A DNA stretch of 37,957 bases from Ophioceras dolichostomum. Taxonomy: Eukaryota; Ascomycota; Sordariomycetes; Magnaporthales; Ophioceraceae. Shown here one piece after another: positions 24,382-34,345 of the stretch. A model generated the notes under the pieces. That model was not told the DNA's origin, searched no databases, and saw only the letters and a list, made by a program, of their open reading frames with translations. The position numbers were made by a program, and so were the translations under genes. Location of the stretch: contig PYST01000079.1 in assembly GCA_003049485.1 (NCBI GenBank), positions 91,331 through 129,287 on the forward strand, given 5' to 3'. Position 1 is the first letter of the stretch. Each line of letters begins with the position of its first letter.

Positions 24382-24938
24382 TTAGTTGCGCTCGCCACGC
24401 AGGCGGCGGGCCAGCTGGATGTCCTTCTGCAGAGACAGTTAGCATTTGATGGCGCATGGGCAGCTTGTGACGTCTGGATGTGAAGGTGTGCCAACTTACC
24501 GATTGAATGGTGACACGCTTGGCATGGATGGCGCACAGGTTGGTGTCCTCAAAGAGCGAGACGAGGTAGGACTCGACCGACTCCTGCAGGGCGCCGATGG
24601 CCGAAGACTGGAAGCGCAGGTCGGACTTGAAGTCCTGGGCGATCTCACGAACCTGTTGTTTGTGTGGTCAGCAGCTGCCAATTGAACGACGACGGCGACT
24701 GTGGTTGGCTGTGAACTGGACTTACCAGACGCTGGAAGGGCAGCTTCCGGATCAGAAGCTCCGTCGACTTCTGGTAGCGACGGATCTCACGAAGAGCGAC
24801 GGTACCGGGCTTATAGCGGTGAGGCTTCTTGACACCGCCGGTAGACGGGGCGCTCTTGCGAGCAGCCTTGGAGGCCAGCTGCTTGCGAGGCGCCTTGCCA
24901 CCAGTGGACTTGCGCGCAGTCTGCTTGGTGCGAGCCAT
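24382..24938 (-). CDS. hH3: Histone H3
   Basis: Minus strand, three exons: 24938-24726, 24652-24500 and 24426-24382, with two 73-bp introns, both beginning GTAAGT and ending CAG. The spliced product is 136 residues including Met, the universal H3 length. The N-terminal tail (MARTKQTARKSTGGKAPRK...) keeps the modifiable lysines at 4, 9, 14, 18, 27 and 36. The intron boundaries fall after KLPFQRL and after VTIQS, and the C-terminus is RRLRGERN. A single cysteine (NLCAIHAK) is present, as in fungal H3. H3 pairs with H4 in the nucleosome core. It is divergent from H4 across a 1.4 kb intergenic region, the standard arrangement for coordinated expression. The very small last exon (14 codons plus stop) is easily missed by gene finders. 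Confidence 0.98.
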
Positions 24939-26342
24939 TGCGAATGATTATGAGATGGAAAAAAGATACGTGTGGAATCGAGGCGCGATGCGCGATGATG
25001 ATTTTTGCTGATGGGAGGTGGCGGATTGATGGAATAGCCGGAAGTGGATGTTGATGGTTGGGTGTTGTAGGAGAGAGAGATTGGAGATTGGTGGGGGGCG
25101 GGAGGACACTTAAGTAGGTTCAGAGGGGCGGGTCACGCTGCTGGCTGATTCTGATTTTGCTGCGCCCAGAATTTTGGAAGGTAAAATGCGCGCCAAAAAT
25201 TGGAAGCATTGACCGGGGTTTGTTCGGGTGTGCATGCGTCAGATTGGCAAGCGAGAAGAGCGGGCTGTTTTGCAGGCAACACGGCCCTTCAGAATGGGCA
25301 GAATTAGGGGAGAAAAAAAAATAAACAGCTGGTCCGAGCGTGAGGCACCGGCCCACTTTACCCAGTGAGAACCGAATTTTGATTGGCCAGATTGACCCTG
25401 ATTCCACCCGCTAATTGTGGTTTGTTTTGCTGATTCAAGCGCGTGCTGCGGCTGAGTATAGGCAGGTAGACTACCGTGGGTGCGGTGAGACAGGCGGACA
25501 GGGAGCCAGCAATATCAAACGAAACGCTTCACGGGCACCCACAAAGCCTTGCAGGAAGGTGGGAGCGAGGGGGAAAGAAAGCTCTGGAGGATACAATGTG
25601 GTACGTCGCGATAGACGCATCTGCGACCCTGGCACAGACTTTACGCCCAGTTCCAATATACAGCAAAAGGCATCTCGGGCATTTTGCCCGGGGACCTCGA
25701 CTGTCGGACGGTTCTAGGCCGTCCGCTATATCGCCCGCAGGCGGTCCTTCTCCTTCCAGCAATGTGAACCCATCCTCTGCTTAACGGCCTTGGTCAAAGC
25801 CGCCTTATGTTGTCATCATGCATACCCTTTTTTTTTCGTCGCATTACTCCCAGAGAGGGTACCGTTTTCAAGGCAGTTGATGCAGGTATGTAGAACAACC
25901 GTTCACCGCCAATACGCCACTTCCAACTCGATGGTGTGTGGCTTTGCATGTCTTCTGGTGTGCGACGGGCTGCCGCCAGCACCAATCACGGACCATGATT
26001 GGATCAGGACCTGTCTCTGTTTTTTTTTCCCTCGCGCGAAATTTCTGGAAAGGGGAATTTCCAGCTAGTGGAGACAGGGGAGCAAGGGGATTCGAGGCAC
26101 GCAAGCAACCAGCCCGTTCTCCACAGATGCAGCCTTCCCGCACGTGCCGGCTGGGCCTCCATGAGAATCACTGGCTGATCCGGGACCGTGTTGCTCCCGC
26201 ATTTAAAGAAGCGCATCCCCACGGCGGTTGTCAACGCTAATCTTCCGAGCCATCCACATCCAAACGACCAACTGCACACTCAACCGCAACATCGCTGCCT
26301 CAAGTCCTACACCTCCTACTTCATCTCACCCCGCATAAAAAA
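24939..26342. promoter_or_regulatory. Shared divergent histone H3-H4 promoter
   Basis: A 1404-bp gap between divergent start codons. On the H4 side an ATTTAAAG element lies at 26201-26208, about 140 bp before the ATG, a plausible TATA-like box. On the H3 side an ACTTAAGT sequence lies near 25107, about 170 bp before its ATG. Two perfect inverted repeats are present: CGGACGG/CCGTCCG at 25705-25711 and 25719-25725, and CTGGAAA/TTTCCAG at 26045-26051 and 26058-26064. Cell-cycle control through this region is expected from the gene pair; assigning any one motif to it is speculation. Confidence 0.65.
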
Positions 26343-26849
26343 ATGACTGGACGTAAGTGCAATGACATCACCCATGGCGATGACCTACTGTCACATCGCG
26401 TCGTGCCGGATCGCGACGGGGTCCTTCATTGCCTCTCATGTTTGGCAGCCGGCTAACCAGGTTGTGGTAACATAGGCGGCAAGGGCGGCAAGGGCCTCGG
26501 CAAGGGCGGCGCCAAGCGCCACCGGAAGATTCTTCGCGACAACATTCAGGGTATCACCAAGCCCGCCATTCGTCGTCTCGCTCGTCGTGGTGGTGTCAAG
26601 CGTATCTCGGCCAGTAGGTTTTCCTGTTCCACTTGCCCCCAGCTCTGCATGTCAATCTGCCACTCACTAACACGCCCTTCCACAGTGATCTACGAAGAGA
26701 CACGCGGTGTGTTGAAGTCGTTCCTGGAGGGCGTCATCCGTGACGCGGTCACATACACTGAGCATGCAAAGCGGAAGACGGTTACGTCGTTGGATGTCGT
26801 CTATGCCCTGAAGCGGCAAGGCCGCACCCTGTACGGCTTCGGTGGCTAA
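26343..26849 (+). CDS. hH4-1: Histone H4
   Basis: Three exons: 26343-26352 (only 10 bp), 26476-26613 and 26686-26849. Introns are 123 bp (GTAAGT...ATAG) and 72 bp (GTAGGT...CACAG). The spliced product is 103 residues, the universal H4 length, starting MTGRGKGGKGLGKGGAKRH and ending RTLYGFGG. The first exon encodes three codons plus one base; the first intron splits Arg codon 4 and the second splits the Met codon of SAMIYEETRG. The protein partners H3 in the nucleosome; the tail lysines are intact. It has Ser in GVLKSFLEG where many H4s have Thr, a mild change. The number in the symbol follows Neurospora usage for the H3-linked copy and is an assumption. A retroelement LTR starts about 420 bp downstream. 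Confidence 0.97.
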
Positions 26850-27267
26850 ATGTCATGACTGTCATGTTTTCTCACGATTGGTTTGCGGTTGGGCTAGGTC
26901 TAGGTTGTCTCCGATCATGGGATTTGGTATTTGCTTTGGGTTCACTGTACCATAGGGGCCATCGGTGTTTTGTGCGGAACGCGCAGTAATTGATTCCCGC
27001 CCCCAGCTCTTGGGTGGCATTCTTTCCACAAAGTTTCATTGTCGAATGAGATTGGCGTGCATGGTGTCTTCCGGGGGCATGGTGATCACGTAGGCCGTAG
27101 GTTCATTCCGCTTAATATGCACCGATAGAATATAACCCGAAACTTGTAAAAAGGCCATTGCCCGAAAATATGCGTTGGATGTTGCAGGGAAGCGAACTCC
27201 CAAAATGGTCGGCTCCAGGCACTAAAGCAACTTCGGCCTCAGGTACCAAAAGCGGGTTAGGAATAAC
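26850..27267. other. H4 3' flank up to the retroelement cluster
   Basis: Probably H4 3' UTR followed by unique intergenic DNA. No ORF of note. A GGTACC occurs at about 27243. This is the last host-like sequence I recognise before transposon debris begins. Confidence 0.5.
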
Positions 27268-27450
27268 TGTCATGGGCACAACGTATGGTATAGATTGAAT
27301 ATGAGTTGTGCCTTAGCAAAGGCAAGCTACGGAATTGGAACACGTGGGAGGTGAAAATATTGGTGTGCGTGTGGTCCGTGCACAGGGCATGCGGTCAAGG
27401 TATACACGTGACGCAGCAGACATGGCTGGGAACGGGCTAGGCCCGTGACA
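27268..27450 (-). repeat. Putative LTR of Gypsy fragment 1
   Basis: The 183-bp segment starts TGTCATGGGC and ends GCCCGTGACA, so its ends are inverted repeats matching at 9 of 10 positions, of TG...CA type. Read on the minus strand it starts TGTCACGGGC, as does the LTR of the related Gypsy fragment 2 at 35176. The bases just before both (GAGGACGAACA..., then GTAC) are also similar (compare 27451-27485 with 35145-35175). It would be the 3' LTR of the minus-strand pol remnant. The partner LTR is not in the window. Confidence 0.5.
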
Positions 27451-27720
27451 GTACTCTGCCTCTATGTTGTTCGTCCTCGAACAACTACTAAAGCAGTCGG
27501 TCTTACATGCACCGTGCTGTGGCGTGGCATGGCTGACCGTGGCGTTGCGGGTCAGTGGCAGATAAGGATTCTGCCCAACGATAAGGCTGACCGCCTGGCC
27601 CCACCACAACGCAAAAGGTCTATTCCCCGACTGGGAATTGCTTCTCTTTTTCTCTCTCTTTTCCTAAGCTTAGATTTCACCAAGTTGACTCGTTTCCGGA
27701 GCCTCGTTTCCGTAGCACCT
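27451..27720 (-). other. Gypsy 3' untranslated segment with extra sequence
   Basis: This lies between the chromodomain stop and the LTR. Only the ~40 bases next to the LTR resemble the corresponding 3' end of Gypsy fragment 2; roughly 240 bases have no counterpart there. On the minus strand the extra part follows a second TGTCACGG near the chromodomain stop, so a small nested insertion is possible. No product is predicted. Confidence 0.35.
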
Positions 27721-28857
27721 TCAATACCGTGACACACCGTGTGAAAGCAAGTTAAGGCGCGCACTCCGCCGAGGACAGTGCTCCGTCGGAGTAGTGGGCG
27801 CGTCTGGCCCGGGGGGCTTAGTGCCTAGCGCGAAGGTAACGGTTTTGCGGGGACGGCCACGTCGTCGTGGCGCTGGTATAGCAGCCGGTACGACTGGCGG
27901 CGGAGCTGGCGCAGCGGCGGGCATGGCGGTGGTCTTGGTAGCAGGTTTGGTAGTGTTTGCCGGTACGGGCACTGGCGACTCGTCGCGCTGTTTCACCTTT
28001 TTTAGCACGGACGGTGGTGGGCTGGGTTTATCAGGGTGTGTCTCATGGAACCGTAGTATCACGTCTTCTTCCCTGTCAAGGTCCTTGAGAGGCTGCCATG
28101 AGGCCTCGTGGTCTTTCCACTGTACCATGAATGCCAACCGTCTTCGTTGTGACAGTCCAGAAGAGCCTCGAAGACCCAGCGGGCTGACTGCTCCTCGACT
28201 CCATCTTCTCGGACCAAGACTCGGCCGCGGAGGTGTCGAGATTCGGCGTCGTTGATTTCCGTTTGTCCAGGCTGAGGTTCTGTCGTCGACTTGGGCTTTA
28301 GCAGGGAGTTGTGGAACACAGTGAAGATTTTGACACCAGCAGGGAGTTTAAGGGAACGGGCCCTGCGATATACTTTGTCGACCTCGTAGGGAGCTATCCA
28401 CTCATCATCGCCCTTTTTCATGGGCCGGTTGGTCTTCATGTTCTTAGTACTAACATAGACCATCTGGCCTGTAGTAAATATAGGTGAATCGGAACAGTTA
28501 CGGTTGGCGGACTCTTCGTACCGCTCCATAGACTGCTTGGCAAGAGCCTTCAGCAGTGTGAGAATGCGTTCGTGACGGTCAGCCACGGCGTTGGCACGGT
28601 AGAATTGTTGTTTTTGGACCGGTGTCAGGTCGGGCGGACACAGGGTCGAGGGTTCTACGCCGAGCTTGGTGAAAGCCGTAGTTGGCGAAGAACGGCGAGG
28701 TCCTTGTCGTCTCTGAGATCATGTTATTTGACGCGAACTCGGCTAGTGGGAGCCAACAGGCCCAGTCATTCTGTCTGAAGTTCATAAGCGCTCGTAAATA
28801 CTGCTCGAGGATCGCATTAATGCGTTCGGTCTGACCGTCGGTCTCTGGGTAATACCA
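27721..28857 (-). pseudogene. Gypsy (Ty3-like) pol fragment 1: integrase end plus chromodomain
   Basis: Read on the minus strand, three frames join into one degraded polyprotein end. First comes the integrase core C-terminus with PETDGQTERINAILEQYLR (the E is the third catalytic acid). Then comes the post-core region (QKQQFYRANAVADRHERI), a GPY/F-like module (WIAPYEVDKVYRRA), and a chromodomain (HLRGRVLVREDG ... WKDHEASWQPLKDL) with a basic Pro-rich tail (RRRGRPRKTVTF). A frameshift lies near 28668 and another near 28125, so no full product can be made. Protease, reverse transcriptase and RNase H are absent: the element stops sharply at about 28857, where the plus-strand LINE begins. In chromoviruses the chromodomain steers integration to histone-marked chromatin. 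It is clearly related to the fragment at 34608-35175. Confidence 0.8.
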
Positions 28858-29937
28858 GACCCGGCACTCCGATGGCTCGGAGTCTGGTTCGACAAAATGC
28901 TCCGTTTCGGCCCACATGTGAAACACCGGGCAACGCAGGCTGAGAAAGTAGTCAGGCACCTCCGGAGTTTCTCCAACACCTGCCACGGCCCTCCGGTAGC
29001 CGCCCTACGACAAGCAGTAATCACCGTCATACTCCCAATTCTATTCTACGGAGCAGAAGTCTGGTACGCGGGCCGTACCAAACCGGACCGCAGCAGGGCT
29101 CGGCGACCAATAGGCACCCGCCAGGAGCACCTCCTCGACATAACCGACAGGGTGATCAAAAGCTCGCTAAGGGCGGTCCTCCCCGTTTGGAAAACGACCC
29201 CAGCCGCCACACTTCATCGGGAAGCAGCCATCCCTCCGGTAAGAGTCCTCTTAGAGGGAATTAGAGCCCGCTTCGCAGCCCGAATCCAAACGGTAGACCC
29301 AGGCCACCCCCTAGTCTACCGCGCACGCCGCATCCCGGCGAGACGGAACACCAGCCACGGCATCGGAGATGCGGACCGCCCAGACCGCCTCCAAACGAAC
29401 CTGCAACGCGCCGCCAGGCTCCTCCCGGAAGCCCAACGGCCCCTGCTCCTACTCCAGAAACGATACCAGGCTGAACCCAAACCGTTCGTCACCAATCGAA
29501 AGAAGGCAGCAGCAAAGGCCTTAACGAACTGGGCTGAGGCGCTGCCCCCAAACGAGGCCATCGTGTACTCTGACGGGTCCAAGAACGGGAAAGCAGTTAG
29601 GTACGGATACTTCATCGTCAGGGACAAAGCCAACATTGGCCAAGGCTGAGGGAGACTCCCAGAACCAGCTGAGGTGTTCGACTGAGAGGCAGTCAGGGCA
29701 TGGTAGGGCCTAAGGCACGCACGCCGGCTCACTACAGCCCCTATAGTCCATGTTTGCCTGGACAACAGCTCCGTCGGCGCAGCCTTAAAAGGACACCCAG
29801 CAGATAGCTCACAAGAGGCTTTCCGACTCTTCCAGGCTTCTGGAGAAAGCCGCGAGATTCGGGTAAAGTGGGTACCCGGCCACGAGGGGGTGGCAGGAAA
29901 CGAGGCGGCCGACCAACTGGCCAAGGAAGGGACCGAG
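28858..29937 (+). pseudogene. 5'-truncated LINE: reverse transcriptase tail plus RNase H
   Basis: The plus-strand frame begins at RWLGVWFDKML (about 28870), the classic region after the reverse transcriptase core of Tad/I-type fungal LINEs. It continues through FSNTCHGPP, ILPILFYGAEVWYAG and a thumb/connection region into an RNase H domain. The four RNase H acidic residues are recognisable: D in VYSDGSK, E before the Val of the EAVRAW segment, D in VCLDNSS, and D in GNEAADQLAKEG. Three in-frame stops (29647-29649, 29683-29685, 29704-29706) break the RNase H, so it is dead. ORF1, endonuclease and most of the reverse transcriptase are missing. 5' truncation is usual for LINE insertion. The 3' end is cut by the terminal-type repeat at 29938. 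Confidence 0.82.
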
Positions 29938-30324
29938 TGTAACGACTGGCTTTTGCAAGCGGAATAGAAAAGGAGGTTGCTCAATTCTCTCACAAGCAGG
30001 TGGCTGAAAACGTGAATGCAGGAACAGCCTGTCTCTTGTCCTGTTCTCTCAACGAGTAAGACCAAGATGACAGAGCAGAGAACCAAGAACAAAGAACAAA
30101 GAACAGAGACGATCGCTTGGCTCCCTCCTTCACTCCAAGTGAGAGGGGAAAGCAACAAGCTAAATACAAAGCAAAGAGCAGTGACCTCTGAGCAGTGACC
30201 TCTATCTGATCTTCGTCTCGAAGATGCTCCGGGCCATGCCTAGTCCCTTGTGTTTCCAACGTCCTTGTCATAGCACGATCGGCCATAGCGCGATCGTGCA
30301 CTCCTCAGCTCGCCCGTTGTCACA
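29938..30324 (+). repeat. 387-bp terminal-type repeat, copy A
   Basis: Starts TGTAACGACTGGC and ends GCCCGTTGTCACA; the ends are imperfect inverted repeats of about 13 bp. A near-identical direct copy lies at 35792-36177 (about 20 differences by eye). A hairpin-capable pair GCACGATCG (30273-30281) / CGATCGTGC (30291-30299) lies near the right end. TG...CA ends and ~387 bp length fit an LTR; the rather long terminal inverted repeat also fits a MITE. The flanking pentamers (CCGAG, GTTCC) are not a target duplication. It interrupts the LINE on the left and abuts the inverted Copia LTR piece on the right. Confidence 0.8.
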
Positions 30325-30513
30325 GTTCCATGGAAGAGACAGAGGGAGAGTCCCTCTCCTTAAGTATAAGAGAGGTGGAAGGTCGATGACGTTGACTGAG
30401 GTAATCGTTGACGTAGTCGTTGACGTTGTGACTTGGCCAGAGCCTCGTGGTCACTCGAGGCTTTGCGGTCAACAACTCTGATGATTGGTGATCATCAGTC
30501 AACACAAACAACA
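30325..30513 (-). repeat. Inverted copy of the Copia LTR end (left arm)
   Basis: The reverse complement of this 189-bp segment aligns along its full length with 34346-34535. It ends in AAACAACA, i.e. the LTR terminus TGTTGTTT read backwards, fused directly to gag-like coding sequence. On the minus strand it holds a TATA-like TTATACTTAAGG. It is cut at its outer end exactly where repeat copy A stops. Direct LTRs would be expected here; this one is inverted. Confidence 0.85.
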
Positions 30514-33500
30514 GAGACCATCCTGCTTTAACCATGGCCCCCCTACGGACGCCCCAGACGTACGAGGAGCTCGCCTCGGACTTTCACTCGTCCTTGAAAG
30601 CTTCTGAAAAGCATTACGATCCGCAGCAGTTCTATACTGACCGTCGGTATGGACGAGGAAACTCATCAAACCTACCATATCATGGTATCACCCAAGGCAA
30701 CAGGGATAGACCTCCCCCTGTACGAGACACACGATCCCCCGCGCACTTTGGCGGTGCTGGGTATGCAACCGAGAAGGCTGCTGGTCCACCAAGCATACAG
30801 CTAAAGACCGCAAGATAGCCTACGACAAGTTCGCAACGATGAAGAACAACGGACTTACCAACAAGACGTATTCTGCGTTTCTTACGGACTTCGAAGGACT
30901 TGAGATCAGCTCTGATGACAGAGACGAGAACGACGATCACCTCACCCTGAAGACGTTTTCCACGATGCACAAGAAGCTCTCGACGTGTCACAGTATCTTC
31001 AACACGTCATTTCCTTGCAAGAAGCCGCATGTCGCCACCGATTTGCTCTGAACCCGTCATCCACGAATTGCTTTCAGCTTAGCGCGTACGCCGCTGAGGT
31101 TTTCCAAGGCATTCTGCCGGATACAGGTGCAGCTGAGAAGTCTACAGCTGGCCATACCCAGCTTTTGGCCCTTCAGAAACACCTCCCGGACGTTGCTCTG
31201 GACCACTTTCGAGCAGGAGAGGCTTCAGTCCGCTTTGGCGTCGGAGGTCATCATTCATCTCTCGGGACAGTGGACGTACCGACTCCCATCGGGAAGTTCA
31301 CCTTCCACGTCATGGATACGCCGACCCTCTTCCTCCTGTACTTGGATGATATGGACCGTGCCGGCGTTTACTTTGACAACACTCGAGATGTGCTAGTCAA
31401 GCGCATTCCCAACGGAAAAACTACCGAGACACCCATCACTCGACGTTGGGGACACCAGGTTCTTCAAGCAAGACGATTCCACAACCTTTCTGACGGAAGC
31501 AGAGATGCGACAACTTCACCGACGTTTTGGACACCCTTCTGCCAACCGCCTCTACGAACTCCTGCATGCTGCAGGACATAGTGACGTACAACGCGCTGTC
31601 CTCGATGCCATCAACAAGGCCTGCCACCACTGCCAAATCAAAGGCGCAGCCCCTCGACGCTTCAAGTTCATCCTGACAGAAGACAAAGACTTCAACTATG
31701 AGGTTTACGTCGATGTTATGTACTTGAGCAACAAGCCTGTGCTCCACGTCGTCGACTCAGCTACTGGATCCAAAGCTGCTCGATTCTTGCCAGACCTCTC
31801 GGCAGAATCTACTTGGCGTACCTTTCGTACCTGCTGGTGCGCAACCTATCTTGGACCCCCCGACCAAATGGTCCATGATTCCGGTATCAACTTCGCTGGC
31901 GCTATCTTCCAACGCAATGCCCGCTCCTTTGGCATCACCTGTCGAGAAATGCCCGTCGAAGCCCACCACTCCGTCGCCAAAGTCGAACGCTACCATGCAC
32001 CTCTCCGACGTACCTACAAGATTCTTCAAGATGAACTCGGAGCAACCGTTCCCGATATCGAGAAACTTCAGCTAGCCTGCAAAGCCGTGAACGACACTGC
32101 CGGACCCGATGGATACGTGCCTACTCTCCTGGTCTTCGGAGCCTACCCTCGACTGACAGCGGAGTCACGCCCTTCCCAGAGCACAGCGGCCCGAGGAGCC
32201 GCAGTAGAAAAGGCACTTGCTGCAGTGCGACGTCACTATGCTCAGCGCGATGTTTCCCGAGCCCTTGCTGCAAGGAACGGACCAGTGACTACAGAGCTCC
32301 TTCCCGTGTCACTGCCAATCGGAAGCGAAGTGCTTGTCTATCGTAGAAAAGAAGGATGGACAGGGCCATACAAAGCCCGAAGTACAACAGGAACACAGTG
32401 ACGGTCAAGATGACCAATGGATCTTCTGACTTCCGTGCCACCTCTGTCAAGCCCTATCATCGACACGACGACAAAACAGCCCCTAAGTCAACCATTAGCA
32501 TCGACATCGAACCATTTCGTCATCCTGAGTCCAAGCAACTACGACCTCGAGGACAACCAACTAAGAAAAAGCAACACACTATCGCGAACACGGTGATCAC
32601 TCAATACTTCACCATCGAGAACGAAGACTCTGGTGATTTCAGCATCACCTTCATCACTCGGAAGGAGAAAGACGCATATAGTCTCGCTCTCGCTCTCCGA
32701 GCACAAGGAGTTATTCCTGATACCGGCGAACCCCTTCAGGAATCCGACAACAAGGAGATCACTACTCTCATCGACAACGGTATTCTCGTCCCAACTCCCT
32801 ACGATCCTGTGGAACACGCTGGCGTACGCATCTTCAGCGCACGCCTTGTCTACGAAATCAAGGGAAAAATGGACCCCAACCCATACGAGAAGTCTCATCT
32901 AGTTGTTCAAGGCTACAGCGACACAGACAAGTCAAAAGTCTTAACGCAGTCACCTACTATTCAGAGGTGCAGCCAGCGCATTGTCTTCGCGCTGACACCG
33001 GCCCTGCTGGCTGTGGGAATGACCGCTGAGATACGAGATATCACAAAGGCTTACACACAGTCAACATCAGACCTCAACCGCCTTATTCTGGTACGAGTTC
33101 CCGACTTCTTAAAAGAGAAGTACCCAGAGGGAACGGTCTTCCGTGTCAAGCGACCACTCTACGGAATCGCGGAAGCTGGCATGTGCTGGTTTGCCACATA
33201 CCACGTTCACCACACGCAACGCCTGAAGATGCAAGTCTCTTCATACGATCCCTGCCTTCTGATTGCAACAAACAGAGACCCAATCGACTTCAACATTACA
33301 GGCATGCAGACAGACGACACCTTCAACGTGGGAACCGAAGCCTTCATGGACCTCGAAGACAAGGAACTCAAGGCAGCCAACCTCCGTGCGAAGCCTCGCA
33401 CAAAAGCCACTACTGAGCCTACCGACTTCAACGGATGTCGAGTCCGCCTCGATGGACACAACCTCATCATCTCTCCCAAGGGACAAGGCAACAAGCTGGA

Positions 33501-34345
33501 AACAGCAACTTCGACTAAGAGCTACGTCGAACAATGAGCCCGCGGAGCATACATTGCATCGATCTGTCAACCAGAAGCTTCCTTCGATCTTTCCATCGCA
33601 GCTCAACATCAACAGCCCGATGAAGCTCAGATCAAGACGCTGAACAAGCGTCTAGCATGGCAGATTACTAACAAGGACAAAGGACTCCGTTATCTTCCCC
33701 TCGACCTGACAACAGCCAAGATCATCGTATTTGTTGACGGTTCCTTTGGCAACAATACCGACCTCAGCTCACAGATCGGTTACATTGTTGTCCTCGTCAA
33801 CGAAACAACTCAGGACGATGGAACTATCACCATCACCGGCAATCTCATCCACTGGTCATCAACCAAGTGCAAGAGAGTCACTCGGAGCGTCCTCGCTTCC
33901 GAGATCTACAGCATGACCGCTGGTTTTGACTTGGGCTATGTTATGGCCGGTACTCTCATCATGGTGACTGAAGGACTACAACTATCTTCCTTTCCCCTCG
34001 TCATCTGTACCGACAGCTTTTCCCTCTACGAGTGCATCACGAAGCTCGGTACCACCGCCGAGAAACGTCTTATGATAGACGTTATGGCTCTACGACAGTC
34101 ATACGAGCGCCGGGAACTCTACGAGATTCGCTGGATACACGGAGACGACAACCCGGCCGACGCCATGACCAAGGGCAATCCCAACCAAGCCCTCACCAAG
34201 TTCGTGGACACTAATGAACTTACCATCCGAGTGCAAGGTTGGGTTGACCGCACCAAAGGCAATGCAGAGACGGCCACTTAGTGGCAGCCTCTGTTGCCAA
34301 GCAGCTTGTTCTACTAGGGACTTCGGCAAAAGAAAAAAATGCCAG
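30514..34345 (+). pseudogene. Copia (Ty1-like) retrotransposon body, gag N-terminus missing
   Basis: Coding remnants run from 30534 to a stop at 34281 in shifting frames. In order: a gag tail (PQTYEELASDFHSSLK...); a zinc knuckle near 30755-30795 (CWVCNREGCWSTKH) in another frame; protease with DTG at 31120-31128; integrase from 31505, with an HHCC-type zinc site and D,D-35-E acids at residues 70, 125 and 161 of that frame; reverse transcriptase from about 32750, with RDITKAYTQS and QTDD (33037 and about 33313); and RNase H from about 33720 (VFVDGSFG, SEIY, CTDSFS). At least three frameshifts and an in-frame TGA at 33535 (YVEQ-stop-ARGAY, likely CGA to TGA) inactivate it. An A-rich purine tract (about 34328-34339) just before the right LTR fits a polypurine tract. 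The first few hundred gag residues and a direct 5' LTR are absent. Confidence 0.87.
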
